DNA of 64,000 nt from a virus, in IMG/VR virus record IMGVR_UViG_3300043418_000072, positions 167,362 through 231,361 of that record; one strand, 5' to 3'. Below the pieces are notes generated by a model, which was not told where the DNA came from, searched no databases, and was given only the letters and a program-made list of their open reading frames with translations. Shown one piece after another: positions 1 to 6,619 of this stretch (positions are counted from its first letter, which is position 1; every line of letters begins with the position of its first letter). Made by a program: the position numbers and the translations under genes.

Positions 1-2
1 TA

Positions 3-218
3 GTACTTTGTACTCTGGTCTGTCCACTCATAACTAACCATGTAAGCAATTCCTACTGGAATCAACAAGATTAAAAGTACATTAAACAATTTGTATTCTT
101 CTTCACCAGTGATATTAGAGTAAGCTGCCATCAAAAATACAACTAACATGAATACACAAACGATAACGAAACCTTTGTGGTCAGTTACAATTGGTGCTAG
201 TGGTTGCATTGTGTACAT
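3..218 (-). CDS. small two-span membrane protein, 3' end at window edge
   Basis: Reading frame of 72 codons starting at ATG 218 behind a CAGGA ribosome site and running to the window edge; the next codon begins TA, so it may stop just outside. The product has two hydrophobic stretches (about residues 16-32 and 48-64) joined by an acidic loop with three consecutive Glu, as expected for an inner-membrane hairpin protein. It is the sole visible gene of the promoter at 247-275. The family is not recognised; a holin-like or membrane-modifying role is possible but unsupported. Confidence 0.6.
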   Translation of the reverse strand, partial: MYTMQPLAPIVTDHKGFVIVCVFMLVVFLMAAYSNITGEEEYKLFNVLLILLIPVGIAYMVSYEWTDQSTKY

Positions 219-246
219 GATAGTCCTGTTTGCTTGCTATGTGTAT

Positions 247-275
247 ATTATACAACCAAAACCATTATTGGACAA
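247..275 (-). promoter_or_regulatory. early sigma-70-type promoter
   Basis: On the minus strand, TTGTCC is followed by 17 bases and TATAAT. The element belongs to the uniform early promoter family of this genome (conserved AATGGTTTT-like spacer) and lies 29 bases before the ATG at 218, leaving room for a leader with a Shine-Dalgarno site. Confidence 0.8.
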
Positions 276-298
276 CCAAAATTAGTACTACAAAAGTA

Positions 299-628
299 TT
301 AGTTTTGTAATGCCGCCCACATGTGTTTCTTTTCTAGGCGCTCAATGAATAGTGTGCGCACACGGTCTTGATCATTTAGCCAGTCTTGTACTACTGCTGG
401 ATTGCCCCAACACATGTTAGGTGCCACATTAGACATCCATTTAGCAATCGGGACTAGGTGATCCTTGTTAACCGAGTCACAACGGCATGCTGCCGCAGTA
501 AAATTGTTTTCCAATACTGCCTTTAAAAACCCGCCTGGCATGTATCCGCGGATAATATAATCCTCAAACGCATCTTGCGTGTGACTTGGTACATTGTAGT
601 GTTCCCACTCTAGCCATCGTTTTGTCAT
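299..628 (-). CDS. conserved phage protein, last gene of the small-gene operon
   Basis: 109 residues. The sequence has the look of a family common in tailed phages (VPSHTQDAFEDYI, then a PGGFLKAVL core, then a CWGNPAVVQDWL segment). No catalytic motif is evident. It lies 3 bases after the stop of the gene at 630-809 and is read last in the long leftward operon starting near 4569. It lacks the F-x-LRW ending of its upstream neighbours, so it is not part of that paralogue set. Function unknown. Confidence 0.75.
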   Translation of the reverse strand: MTKRWLEWEHYNVPSHTQDAFEDYIIRGYMPGGFLKAVLENNFTAAACRCDSVNKDHLVPIAKWMSNVAPNMCWGNPAVVQDWLNDQDRVRTLFIERLEKKHMWAALQN

Positions 629-629
629 T

Positions 630-809
630 CTAACTCCATTTTAAAACAAACATCATTTCATCCTCGGGCGTGTCAAACTCAACCATAAAGTACAAGTAAT
701 CGTCTTTACGGTAGCTGTCATGAAAATGCCCATTGGGAATATCACTGAGCCCGCTTTCAATCATGCGTTGCTGAATGTTGACCCAGTCAATCATACGGTA
801 CGTTAACAT
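630..809 (-). CDS. LRW-family small protein (59 aa)
   Basis: 59 residues from ATG 809 to an amber stop (TAG). The C-terminus reads EDEMMFVLKWS, so it is a short member of the amplified family that fills 630-4216. The start lies just after the stop of the preceding gene, which codes for LLKWA at its end. The central part has an acidic/aromatic stretch (DDYLYFMVEF) typical of the family. Function unknown. Confidence 0.75.
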   Translation of the reverse strand: MLTYRMIDWVNIQQRMIESGLSDIPNGHFHDSYRKDDYLYFMVEFDTPEDEMMFVLKWS

Positions 810-810
810 G

Positions 811-1101
811 TCATGCCCACTTTAGTAAGAACCAAGCATACTTTTGCTCGTCGAGCACTGTGGTGATAACCCTCTGTCCACTATTGTGATAGCGATACTC
901 AAACCCATGCACATGTTTACACCATTCCCCAAAACCAAAGTCTGTGACTGTATCTTTAATCTCAGGCCACTGGCTCCATGCGTTTTGAATTGCAGTTAGT
1001 GCTTGATCCTTTGGTGCCATTATTTCCTTACAGAGGTTTGTGCCGTAGACGCTGTTTAGTTGCATCTTGCGATGCAATTTTGCCCATTCTTCTTTAGTCA
1101 T
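811..1101 (-). CDS. LRW-family small protein (96 aa)
   Basis: 96 residues ending EQKYAWFLLKWA. The ATG overlaps the TGA of the upstream gene by four bases (ATGA) and the AGG of the upstream LRF codons supplies the ribosome site. The N-terminal half is basic with a predicted helix (EEWAKLHRKMQ); the C-terminal 20 residues fit the family signature of an acidic turn, two aromatics and F-x-LRW. Function unknown. Confidence 0.75.
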   Translation of the reverse strand: MTKEEWAKLHRKMQLNSVYGTNLCKEIMAPKDQALTAIQNAWSQWPEIKDTVTDFGFGEWCKHVHGFEYRYHNSGQRVITTVLDEQKYAWFLLKWA

Positions 1102-1304
1102 GCAAACCTCAATGCAAACATGGTAGCATATTTTTCATCAGAAAAATACCAGTCAGACCATTCACCTTCACCGGTTTCCCACACATAAAACCACTCACCT
1201 CCATACTCGCCAATATTTTTTTCGCACCACTTAACTCTAGCCTCAGTGCGTTCATGGTGCCATCCATAGAGTCTGACTTCGGTCATTGGTTCACTTAATG
1301 TCAT
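1098..1304 (-). CDS. LRW-family small protein (68 aa)
   Basis: 68 residues from ATG 1304, chosen over an upstream in-frame GTG because this ATG overlaps the preceding stop as ATGA and sits five bases after GAGG. Tryptophan-rich body (WHHERTEARVKWCEKNIGE) and the ending EKYATMFALRFA. The W-C-x2-N-x-G segment recurs in the paralogues at 1301, 1737, 2179 and 3281. Function unknown. Confidence 0.75.
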   Translation of the reverse strand: MTLSEPMTEVRLYGWHHERTEARVKWCEKNIGEYGGEWFYVWETGEGEWSDWYFSDEKYATMFALRFA

Positions 1305-1495
1305 AGCCACCTCAATGCAAACAGTGTAGCATCTTCTTCTTTATGAAACCAAAATGTTCGGATAGTGTCCCATGCCCGACGCTTGCCATTAGGTTCCGGT
1401 GGTCCAAAGTTATCCAAGCACCACTTCCACGCGACCTGTGTACCACTTTCCCCGTATACATCACGAAGTTTCTTGCTGATTTTAATTTCAATCAT
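1301..1495 (-). CDS. LRW-family small protein (64 aa)
   Basis: 64 residues from ATG 1495, which overlaps the preceding TGA; the longer in-frame start further upstream is only a shifted reading of the preceding gene's LRWS codons. Contains the WKWCLDNFG segment and ends EEDATLFALRWL. It resembles the 1098 gene in layout (W-C motif, aromatic strand, acidic turn, FALR). Function unknown. Confidence 0.75.
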   Translation of the reverse strand: MIEIKISKKLRDVYGESGTQVAWKWCLDNFGPPEPNGKRRAWDTIRTFWFHKEEDATLFALRWL

Positions 1496-1737
1496 GACCA
1501 CCTCAACATAAACCAAGAGTACAATTCTTCGTCTTCAAACTCGATCCAGTGCAGAACACTACTTTCAAATAAGTTGCCCACCTCTTCCATGTAGTACACT
1601 GCACGGTACTCAACCAGTGCTGCATTAACATAAGCGTCGGTTACTGCCTGTGGTCCCACTTGTTCTTGCAGGTGTGCAACAAATTTGTTCCACACAGGGA
1701 TAGGTGCATAGTCTTTAACAAGATCCAATCGTATCAT
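1492..1737 (-). CDS. LRW-family small protein (81 aa)
   Basis: 81 residues from ATG 1737, which shares bases with the preceding TGA (TGATG); a TTG one codon upstream is less likely. The N-terminal two thirds look helical (WNKFVAHLQEQVGPQAV), and the ending EELYSWFMLRWS is canonical. Its last codons TTG AGG TGG form the ribosome site of the next gene. Function unknown. Confidence 0.72.
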   Translation of the reverse strand: MIRLDLVKDYAPIPVWNKFVAHLQEQVGPQAVTDAYVNAALVEYRAVYYMEEVGNLFESSVLHWIEFEDEELYSWFMLRWS

Positions 1738-1904
1738 CAAAACCTCAGCGCAAACTCTGTGGCTTTTAACGGGTCACGAAAACGAAAGTCCCAGCCACAG
1801 CCATCAGAACTGCACACCCAATCATTATAGTCGAGATTGGCATGGCACCATTCTGCCCCGCTGGTGTAATCATCAATTGTTACTATTGCCCATTTCGCCA
1901 TCAT
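1737..1904 (-). CDS. LRW-family small protein (55 aa)
   Basis: 55 residues from ATG 1904 (ATGA overlap with the preceding stop, AAGG upstream). A longer in-frame reading exists but would begin deep inside the preceding gene. It has the GAEWCHANLDYNDW version of the W-C motif and ends PLKATEFALRF without the final W, so the downstream ribosome site is AGG only. Function unknown. Confidence 0.7.
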   Translation of the reverse strand: MMAKWAIVTIDDYTSGAEWCHANLDYNDWVCSSDGCGWDFRFRDPLKATEFALRF

Positions 1905-2182
1905 AAGTGCCTTAATGTAAACATAATTAGATTTTCTTCTTCGAAGAAGTCTGCATAACGCTTGCTGTATTCTGTATAAATGCGGCCACCACATGACCAA
2001 ACATAATGATCAAACGCTTGACCAGCACCATAACGTAAGTTAAGTCGATCAAAGTGGTCAATCCAATGTCCCGAGGTCTTATACCCATTGTTTGCAGCCC
2101 ACTTCTGGAAGATAGTGTTTAGCTGGTCGGATTCAATACGTGCCTTTTTCATAAGGGAGTCTCTTGTATATTGCTTTTTCAT
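1901..2182 (-). CDS. LRW-family small protein (93 aa)
   Basis: 93 residues. ATG 2182 overlaps the preceding TGA. This is one of the few junctions without a GAGG site, because the upstream gene has the aberrant ending FALIHK. Basic helical N-terminus (MKKQYTRDSLMKKARIESD) and ending ENLIMFTLRHL, a degenerate copy of the motif. Function unknown. Confidence 0.72.
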   Translation of the reverse strand: MKKQYTRDSLMKKARIESDQLNTIFQKWAANNGYKTSGHWIDHFDRLNLRYGAGQAFDHYVWSCGGRIYTEYSKRYADFFEEENLIMFTLRHL

Positions 2183-2379
2183 TTATGGATCAATGCAAAC
2201 ATTATAGCATCTTTTTCATTTTCGAAGTAAACGCCATGTCCTCCCATGCTAAAATGTCCGATTCCATCAAACTCTTCGCACCAAAGCAATGCCTCTATCC
2301 AACCAATGGTTTTTTGGTTTTCAGATAATGGAATGTATGTGTAGTCGCAATCCATTAGCATAGTTAGCTCTTGCTTCAT
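2179..2379 (-). CDS. LRW-family small protein, degenerate ending (66 aa)
   Basis: 66 residues from ATG 2379, five bases after GAGG inside the preceding LRWS codons. The ending is EKDAIMFALIHK: the FAL core is kept, but the RW(S) that would encode the ribosome site is lost. Carries an ALLWCEEFDGIG copy of the W-C motif. Function unknown. Confidence 0.72.
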   Translation of the reverse strand: MKQELTMLMDCDYTYIPLSENQKTIGWIEALLWCEEFDGIGHFSMGGHGVYFENEKDAIMFALIHK

Positions 2380-2606
2380 GACCACCTCAACATAAACATT
2401 GTCATGTGTTGTTCGTCAGGAAACGATACCCACAACTCGGGTTTGCGACCAACTGGTCCAACCTTAACAACATTGTAGTCTTGCTTGAGCCAATCCCAAA
2501 TAGTTATGTGATGCCCGTCGTTGTTGTGTATGTCACGACCAATGTTGTCCCAGTAGTAATTGGCAATCTTCTGAAAGTATGGGCGAATGTCTTTGCGTAG
2601 TTTCAT
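2376..2606 (-). CDS. LRW-family small protein, close paralogue of the 3072 gene
   Basis: 76 residues from ATG 2606. It is visibly similar along its length to the product at 3072-3284: IRPYFQKIANYYWDNI against IYPYFKKVANHYWDDL, then a WDWL segment, then ending DEQHMTMFMLRWS. The pair marks a recent duplication inside the array. Function unknown. Confidence 0.75.
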   Translation of the reverse strand: MKLRKDIRPYFQKIANYYWDNIGRDIHNNDGHHITIWDWLKQDYNVVKVGPVGRKPELWVSFPDEQHMTMFMLRWS

Positions 2607-2854
2607 GACCACCTCAACACAAACATGGTATAGTCGTGCTCGTCTTTGAAGGTCACTACAAATCTATACCCACTGTCTTTACCTTCAATACAAGCACCGA
2701 CTTGAGCAATTTCTTCTTCAAGGATATGGTCCACCAATGCCGGAGGTGCGGACTTTTTAGTAATACGGCGTGCCCATACATCTGCATACCAACGCTCGAA
2801 GTAATTCCTGGGTTGTTTACAGTTGATGTTTTGGTAATACTCTTTTACAATCAT
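2603..2854 (-). CDS. LRW-family small protein (83 aa)
   Basis: 83 residues from ATG 2854 (ATGA overlap; GAGGTGG upstream within the preceding gene). Charged helical body (FERWYADVWARRITKKSA) and a strand-like acidic end, DEHDYTMFVLRWS. The terminal codons again read TTG AGG TGG TCA TGA, coupling to the next gene. Function unknown. Confidence 0.75.
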   Translation of the reverse strand: MIVKEYYQNINCKQPRNYFERWYADVWARRITKKSAPPALVDHILEEEIAQVGACIEGKDSGYRFVVTFKDEHDYTMFVLRWS

Positions 2855-3075
2855 GACCACCTCAACACAAAGTAAGTTAAATCTTGTTCAGTGCTAAACA
2901 CAATGCACTTGGTTTCGTTATTCCAGTGTGCATTGTAGTCTCTGAGAAACTCTTCTCCCGAGAGGGGAGCACGGCGGGTCTTCATCATCTCAGGTTCTAT
3001 CACTGCTCTATAGAAGTTTTTGTATGCCATTGGGCTTTGGTCGTAATCGTCGGATATGTAAAGAGTTGTACTCAT
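2851..3075 (-). CDS. LRW-family small protein (74 aa)
   Basis: 74 residues from ATG 3075; the ATG 21 bases upstream is a shifted reading of the preceding gene's last codons. Body contains SPMAYKNFYRAVIEPEMM and ends EQDLTYFVLRWS. Translationally coupled on both sides. Function unknown. Confidence 0.75.
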   Translation of the reverse strand: MSTTLYISDDYDQSPMAYKNFYRAVIEPEMMKTRRAPLSGEEFLRDYNAHWNNETKCIVFSTEQDLTYFVLRWS

Positions 3076-3284
3076 GACCACCTCAGTATAAACCAATTGA
3101 GTGTTTTCTCATCGGGAAATGACACCACTATCTGCTGGCTGGCTGCACTGCCAAAAGTGTGGCTAATACCGTACTCACGGCCAAGCCAATCCCAGACACT
3201 AATATTAGACTTGTATAGATCATCCCAATAGTGGTTAGCAACCTTCTTGAAGTAGGGATAGATGTCTGCATAGATTTTAGTCAT
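3072..3284 (-). CDS. LRW-family small protein, close paralogue of the 2376 gene
   Basis: 70 residues from ATG 3284 (overlap ATGA, GAGGTGG upstream). Shares the YPYFKKVANHYWDDL and VWDWL segments with the 2376-2606 product and ends DEKTLNWFILRWS. The clearest near-identical pair in the array. Function unknown. Confidence 0.75.
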   Translation of the reverse strand: MTKIYADIYPYFKKVANHYWDDLYKSNISVWDWLGREYGISHTFGSAASQQIVVSFPDEKTLNWFILRWS

Positions 3285-3565
3285 GCCCACCTCAACAAGA
3301 ATACTGCACGATCACGCTCGTACTTGAAGAAGATTGTTTCAAATCTCCAGATCCAGTCACGCCCAAAATGTTCTTCACACCACAGCATAACTTCTTCAAA
3401 CGGTGCGGCACCATTAAACTGCCAGCAGGAGAAACAGTGACACACAATATTAACGGCATCTGCGTCATTGGTGTACAGGCAAGGAGTCTCTGCAACAAAC
3501 TCACGCAGGCGCAGGCGAAGAGTGCCGTAGATTGAATCAATTTGCAGTGTGTCTTTTACTATCAT
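3281..3565 (-). CDS. LRW-family small protein (94 aa)
   Basis: 94 residues, ATG 3565 overlapping the preceding TGA. Five cysteines lie in the middle and W-C region (TPCLYTNDADAVNIVCHCFSC, then EEVMLWCEEHFG), so metal binding is conceivable but no standard spacing is met. Ends ERDRAVFLLRWA. Function unknown. Confidence 0.72.
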   Translation of the reverse strand: MIVKDTLQIDSIYGTLRLRLREFVAETPCLYTNDADAVNIVCHCFSCWQFNGAAPFEEVMLWCEEHFGRDWIWRFETIFFKYERDRAVFLLRWA

Positions 3566-3783
3566 GAAAATCTCAACATAAACAACAAATAGTCGTGCTC
3601 ATTCTCAAAGTAGAACTTGGTAGTCTCTGGATCTTTATCAATGGCGTTCCATTCGGATAGTGCCTGCGTGATAGAGTCGGCCTCATTGAAATCGTACCCT
3701 TGTGTTTCGGCATAGTCGCGAAAGTTTTCCCACCAATGCTTGCGTCCAGTGCCAGTTTCAGAGTCGATGTCTAGCTCAATCAT
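3562..3783 (-). CDS. LRW-family small protein (73 aa)
   Basis: 73 residues, ATG 3783 overlapping the preceding TGA. Ends EHDYLLFMLRFS; the codons TTG AGA TTT TCA give only a weak GAG ribosome site for the next gene. The body includes WWENFRDYAETQGYDF. Function unknown. Confidence 0.74.
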   Translation of the reverse strand: MIELDIDSETGTGRKHWWENFRDYAETQGYDFNEADSITQALSEWNAIDKDPETTKFYFENEHDYLLFMLRFS

Positions 3784-4010
3784 GACATTCTCAGTAAAAA
3801 CATTACATAATCTCGTTCGTTGTTGAACACTAGAAAATTCTCTCTAGTACGCCAACTCCACTCACGCTCGGCATTAAACTCTTGTTTGACAAAGTCGAAA
3901 AACTGCATTTGAATTTTTCCAGTAGCAGTCATGTGCTTTACAATTTTAACATTGTAATCATTTTCTGTCACAGCCACTCGATATTGCTTACGCCAGAACC
4001 GCCAGTTCAT
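3780..4010 (-). CDS. LRW-family small protein (76 aa)
   Basis: 76 residues with ATG 4010 overlapping the preceding TGA. Basic, aromatic N-terminus (MNWRFWRKQYRVAV) and ending ERDYVMFLLRMS. A divergent member near the promoter-proximal end of the operon. Function unknown. Confidence 0.74.
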   Translation of the reverse strand: MNWRFWRKQYRVAVTENDYNVKIVKHMTATGKIQMQFFDFVKQEFNAEREWSWRTRENFLVFNNERDYVMFLLRMS

Positions 4011-4216
4011 GAGTACTTGATCCTAAAAAATATGTATAACTGCTCGTCGTGAAACTTGACATTATAAGTGTACTTGGCTTTGCTTTTGGCAACAGTTGCC
4101 TTCCACTTAGTTAGTTCTGTACGAATGTGTTCTTGCCCACCAGCTGCATCAACAAAGTTGCAGAAGTAGGCATCACCGTTGCGGCCACCATAGTAATGAT
4201 ACTGACGTTTAATCAT
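4007..4216 (-). CDS. LRW-family small protein, divergent (69 aa)
   Basis: 69 residues, ATG 4216 overlapping the TGA of the SWIM-type gene. Tyr-rich start (MIKRQYHYYGGRNGD) and ending DEQLYIFFRIKYS, the most divergent copy of F-x-LRW-S in the array. Function unknown. Confidence 0.72.
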   Translation of the reverse strand: MIKRQYHYYGGRNGDAYFCNFVDAAGGQEHIRTELTKWKATVAKSKAKYTYNVKFHDEQLYIFFRIKYS

Positions 4217-4569
4217 GCGCCTTTGATCTCCGTGACGTGCTTGCAGCTACCGCGGAATTTGAATCCACTGCATGTGCATGAATACATCAAGCCATCTTTA
4301 CGAACAATGTACTCATCGCCCTTGCTGCCCTTAACAATCCACTGTGGGACCGTTGGTGCAACTTCTGCAGGGATCACATAGTTAAAGGTGTTGGTAACTG
4401 GCTTGAAGCTGCGACCGCGAGTGTCGATACGAATTGGGCGTTTGAATTCTTTTGCAGTGCTGTTACCCGGGGCAACATAGGCAAACATACGAGTCTTGTC
4501 ATCTGACAGCAAGTAGATGCCGTTTGAAATCTTGTCTTTGTAGTCAGTAGTTTCTTGAAAGAATTTCAT
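4213..4569 (-). CDS. SWIM-type zinc-finger protein, first gene of the operon
   Basis: 118 residues from ATG 4569, the first good start after the promoter at 4598-4626. The C-terminus carries C-x-C-x6-C-x-H (CTCSGFKFRGSCKH), the pattern of SWIM zinc fingers, which bind DNA or protein partners. The rest is a beta-rich domain (VPQWIVKGSKGDEYIVRKDG). It leads the operon that encodes the LRW family, so it may act with or regulate it; that is only positional inference. Confidence 0.7.
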   Translation of the reverse strand: MKFFQETTDYKDKISNGIYLLSDDKTRMFAYVAPGNSTAKEFKRPIRIDTRGRSFKPVTNTFNYVIPAEVAPTVPQWIVKGSKGDEYIVRKDGLMYSCTCSGFKFRGSCKHVTEIKGA

Positions 4570-4597
4570 GGTTGACCCTTTTGTTTGCGATATATGT

Positions 4598-4626
4598 ATT
4601 ATACATGAACGCTCATTATGGGTCAA
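4598..4626 (-). promoter_or_regulatory. early promoter of the LRW-family operon
   Basis: TTGACC, 17 bases, TATAAT on the minus strand. It is the only clear promoter upstream of the SWIM gene and the 16 coupled genes behind it, so one transcript of about 4.3 kb is predicted. Confidence 0.85.
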
Positions 4627-4642
4627 CCAAAAAAAGTAGTAC

Positions 4643-4819
4643 TCAAGTATTAGTAAACTTTAGCGCAAAAAACGTGCTCATAGGACCATCTTCGATAGTA
4701 ACTACATATCCCGGCCATTCCCGTTTAAACGGCCAGTGCTTTACTTTGGACTCTTTGAGAGCTTGCCTGACTGAGTTTATATCTTTATACGGAACTTTTA
4801 GTTCAATCGTCTTCTTCAT
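4643..4819 (-). CDS. small protein with FALKF ending (58 aa)
   Basis: 58 residues from ATG 4819, placed seven bases after GAAGGA, overlapping the end of the upstream gene. The C-terminus (GPMSTFFALKFTNT) resembles the F-x-LRW signature, so it may be a distant relative of the array, although it is read from the upstream transcript. Basic protein with a beta-like middle (WPGYVVTIED). Function unknown. Confidence 0.65.
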   Translation of the reverse strand: MKKTIELKVPYKDINSVRQALKESKVKHWPFKREWPGYVVTIEDGPMSTFFALKFTNT

Positions 4820-5339
4820 CGTCAAATCCTTCATTGCCGCGCATCTCGATATGAATGTATTGGTTATCATAATCCTTATGGTATGCTTCGTTTGCATTTA
4901 GCACACGATACTGGTTGGGATACTTGAGTGCTAACATTAGCATATCATCTCTATTTGTGATCTCGGTAATGATGTACTCAGTGCCACATGCACCGTCTAC
5001 GTGTTTGATCATGCCATGTTTAAACTCATTGTCGATAATAGCAGTGGTTAAATTACTGTGCATAGGCACAATGATGCGATCAAATGGCAAGTGCGGTGTA
5101 GGTAAGTTACGATCTAGTATTCCTAATTTGGATAACGTTGCACAGTTATCTTGGTCAATGGTTAGCTTACATCGCTTGAACTTGATGCTGCCTTTGGTAC
5201 TGGGATTATCGGGTGTTTCCTTGGTGCTCCAAGGGATTTCTGCTGTTACGTGATGCACGTAAAAAGTGACTCCGTGTGATTTAATGACCCACATGGGAAT
5301 GGTCGGATCTGTAAGATGTCCCTTATTGAAGTGGAACAC
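4803..5339 (-). CDS. conserved phage protein with an in-frame amber near its 5' end
   Basis: 178 residues if translation starts at GTG 5339 (AAGGA upstream). The core (PMWVIKSHGVTFYVHHV, then IPWSTKETPDNPSTKGSIKF) looks like a family widespread in T4-like phages; function unknown. The same frame extends upstream through an amber codon at 5364-5366 to ATG 5378, which has a better ribosome site (GGAGAAACTC). The extended N-terminus MSQA-x-INYQCKEL reads like coding sequence. The mature start is therefore uncertain. The C-terminus is very acidic (DDEEDD). Confidence 0.75.
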   Translation of the reverse strand: MFHFNKGHLTDPTIPMWVIKSHGVTFYVHHVTAEIPWSTKETPDNPSTKGSIKFKRCKLTIDQDNCATLSKLGILDRNLPTPHLPFDRIIVPMHSNLTTAIIDNEFKHGMIKHVDGACGTEYIITEITNRDDMLMLALKYPNQYRVLNANEAYHKDYDNQYIHIEMRGNEGFDDEEDD

Positions 5340-5363
5340 TAATTCCTTACATTGGTAGTTGAT

Positions 5364-5366
5364 CTA
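5364..5366 (-). other. in-frame amber codon (possible readthrough site)
   Basis: On the minus strand, ATG 5378 is followed by TCA CAA GCC TAG and then an open frame continuous with the 4803-5339 gene. AAGGAG precedes the ATG at good spacing. The genome also encodes a tRNA with anticodon CUA (7030-7104), so this TAG may be read as sense. The alternatives are a mutation or a short leader peptide. Confidence 0.5.
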
Positions 5367-5392
5367 GGCTTGTGACATGAGTTTCTCCTTTG

Positions 5393-5686
5393 TTATGTCG
5401 TTGTAATATTATATATGCCTTTAAGGCCGTCTGTCAATTCATTTAGACGATCTCGATAGCGAAGTTGTAGATATGTGTACTGCGCTGGGGTAACATTTCT
5501 AAACACCACACGATCAAGGTGATGAACAACTCGTTGTTCGGTTGCCATATCGCGCCACCCACTGTCAAACATACTGGACTCGGGTTTGAGACCATGTGTG
5601 TTAACTAGGTCAAAGTCCATATCGGTTTCGTTAAGAAACTCTACATCATCTGAATTAAGGGCGTTGCGTAATAAGTAATCAGTCAT
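5393..5686 (-). CDS. conserved hypothetical phage protein (97 aa)
   Basis: 97 residues from ATG 5686, overlapping the end of the upstream gene. Its C-terminal part (RNVTPAQYTYLQLRYRDRLNELTDGL) has an LQLRY segment faintly like the LRW family. No recognisable domain. Followed by the ribosome site and ATG that precede the in-frame amber codon. Function unknown. Confidence 0.65.
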   Translation of the reverse strand: MTDYLLRNALNSDDVEFLNETDMDFDLVNTHGLKPESSMFDSGWRDMATEQRVVHHLDRVVFRNVTPAQYTYLQLRYRDRLNELTDGLKGIYNITTT

Positions 5687-6605
5687 TGAACTCTTCGTAC
5701 TCGCGTTTTTCAGCGTCAAGTACTTTCTTCATTGCATCAATCAGCAGCAAGTAACCTTCAGGTTCTTGTTGTTGGCTACCAGCACCCGATTGTGGGCTCC
5801 AGAACTTGCGGGTCTCTAACATAAATCCATCGATCCACACGGCTTTGAGGTACTCAGTTAACATCCCTCTAAGACCTTCGCGATCGTTGGCTTCGACATA
5901 GTCACAAACCATAAGACTGGGGCGAACCAAACTGCTGTAACGATACTCGTCATGTGCTAGCCACTGTGCCGCAGTATTTAATTGAGCTCTTTCTTTGCCT
6001 TCGTTGAGAATACGTAGGCCACGCAATGGATCAAATCGGAATAGATCTTTCTTGCACGATTCAAACAAGTGATCCACACATGCAGCAACGTCTTTAACTA
6101 CATCAGCAAAGGTGATGTTGATGTAAGCGTCATCCCATCCACTGGTGCCGTTGTTGGCACCCACATAGCGTTCAACAACACGGTTCTCGATCACGTGATC
6201 AAAAACGTCCTTGTGGATCATTACAAATCCCACGTGCTGGCGCTGGCGCTCGTAGCGACCTTTGATGAACAAGCGACTCTCGTGTACTGCTTCAAAGAAC
6301 ACATCTGCATCAAAGCCTTCGCGTTTGACCGGAATGTCGTGAAATGTATTCTCTCCCTGTGGCAACTCAACCAGTTCTTCTTTGATAGCATTTATAACCA
6401 AGTCAACCCCGAGACCTGTGCAGTCCTCTGCGCCACCGTAGTCGTTATACTTGGCATAGAACGGCATCATTACTGGTGCGTAAAATGGGGTAGTGTAACA
6501 AAGACTGTCCACACCGTTGTTTTTAACAAGTGCAAACACAACCACGTCTTGATTGGCGCGAATGTGTAGCTGAGACAGTCCACAAGTTTGATTCCAACAT
6601 CCCAT
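5679..6605 (-). CDS. conserved hypothetical phage protein (308 aa)
   Basis: 308 residues starting MGCWNQTCGLSQLHI. The N-terminus (GCWNxTC.LS.L.I, then vFaLV) matches a family I recognise from many tailed phages without an assigned function. Middle region is alpha/beta with several Cys and His but no catalytic signature. It sits directly downstream of groES (14 bases) and is probably co-transcribed with it. Confidence 0.75.
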   Translation of the reverse strand: MGCWNQTCGLSQLHIRANQDVVVFALVKNNGVDSLCYTTPFYAPVMMPFYAKYNDYGGAEDCTGLGVDLVINAIKEELVELPQGENTFHDIPVKREGFDADVFFEAVHESRLFIKGRYERQRQHVGFVMIHKDVFDHVIENRVVERYVGANNGTSGWDDAYINITFADVVKDVAACVDHLFESCKKDLFRFDPLRGLRILNEGKERAQLNTAAQWLAHDEYRYSSLVRPSLMVCDYVEANDREGLRGMLTEYLKAVWIDGFMLETRKFWSPQSGAGSQQQEPEGYLLLIDAMKKVLDAEKREYEEFND

Positions 6606-6619
6606 TTGAGTTCCTTAAT

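Noticed and set aside
1304-3096. Longer starts reading MVM or MVYVEVVM for several small genes in the array
   Set aside because: They are shifted readings of the preceding LRWS codons; the ATGA-overlapping ATG with GAGG in front is the natural start.
6069-6569. A 166-codon plus-strand frame opposite the 5679 gene
   Set aside because: Lies entirely over a conserved minus-strand gene, without a recognisable domain.
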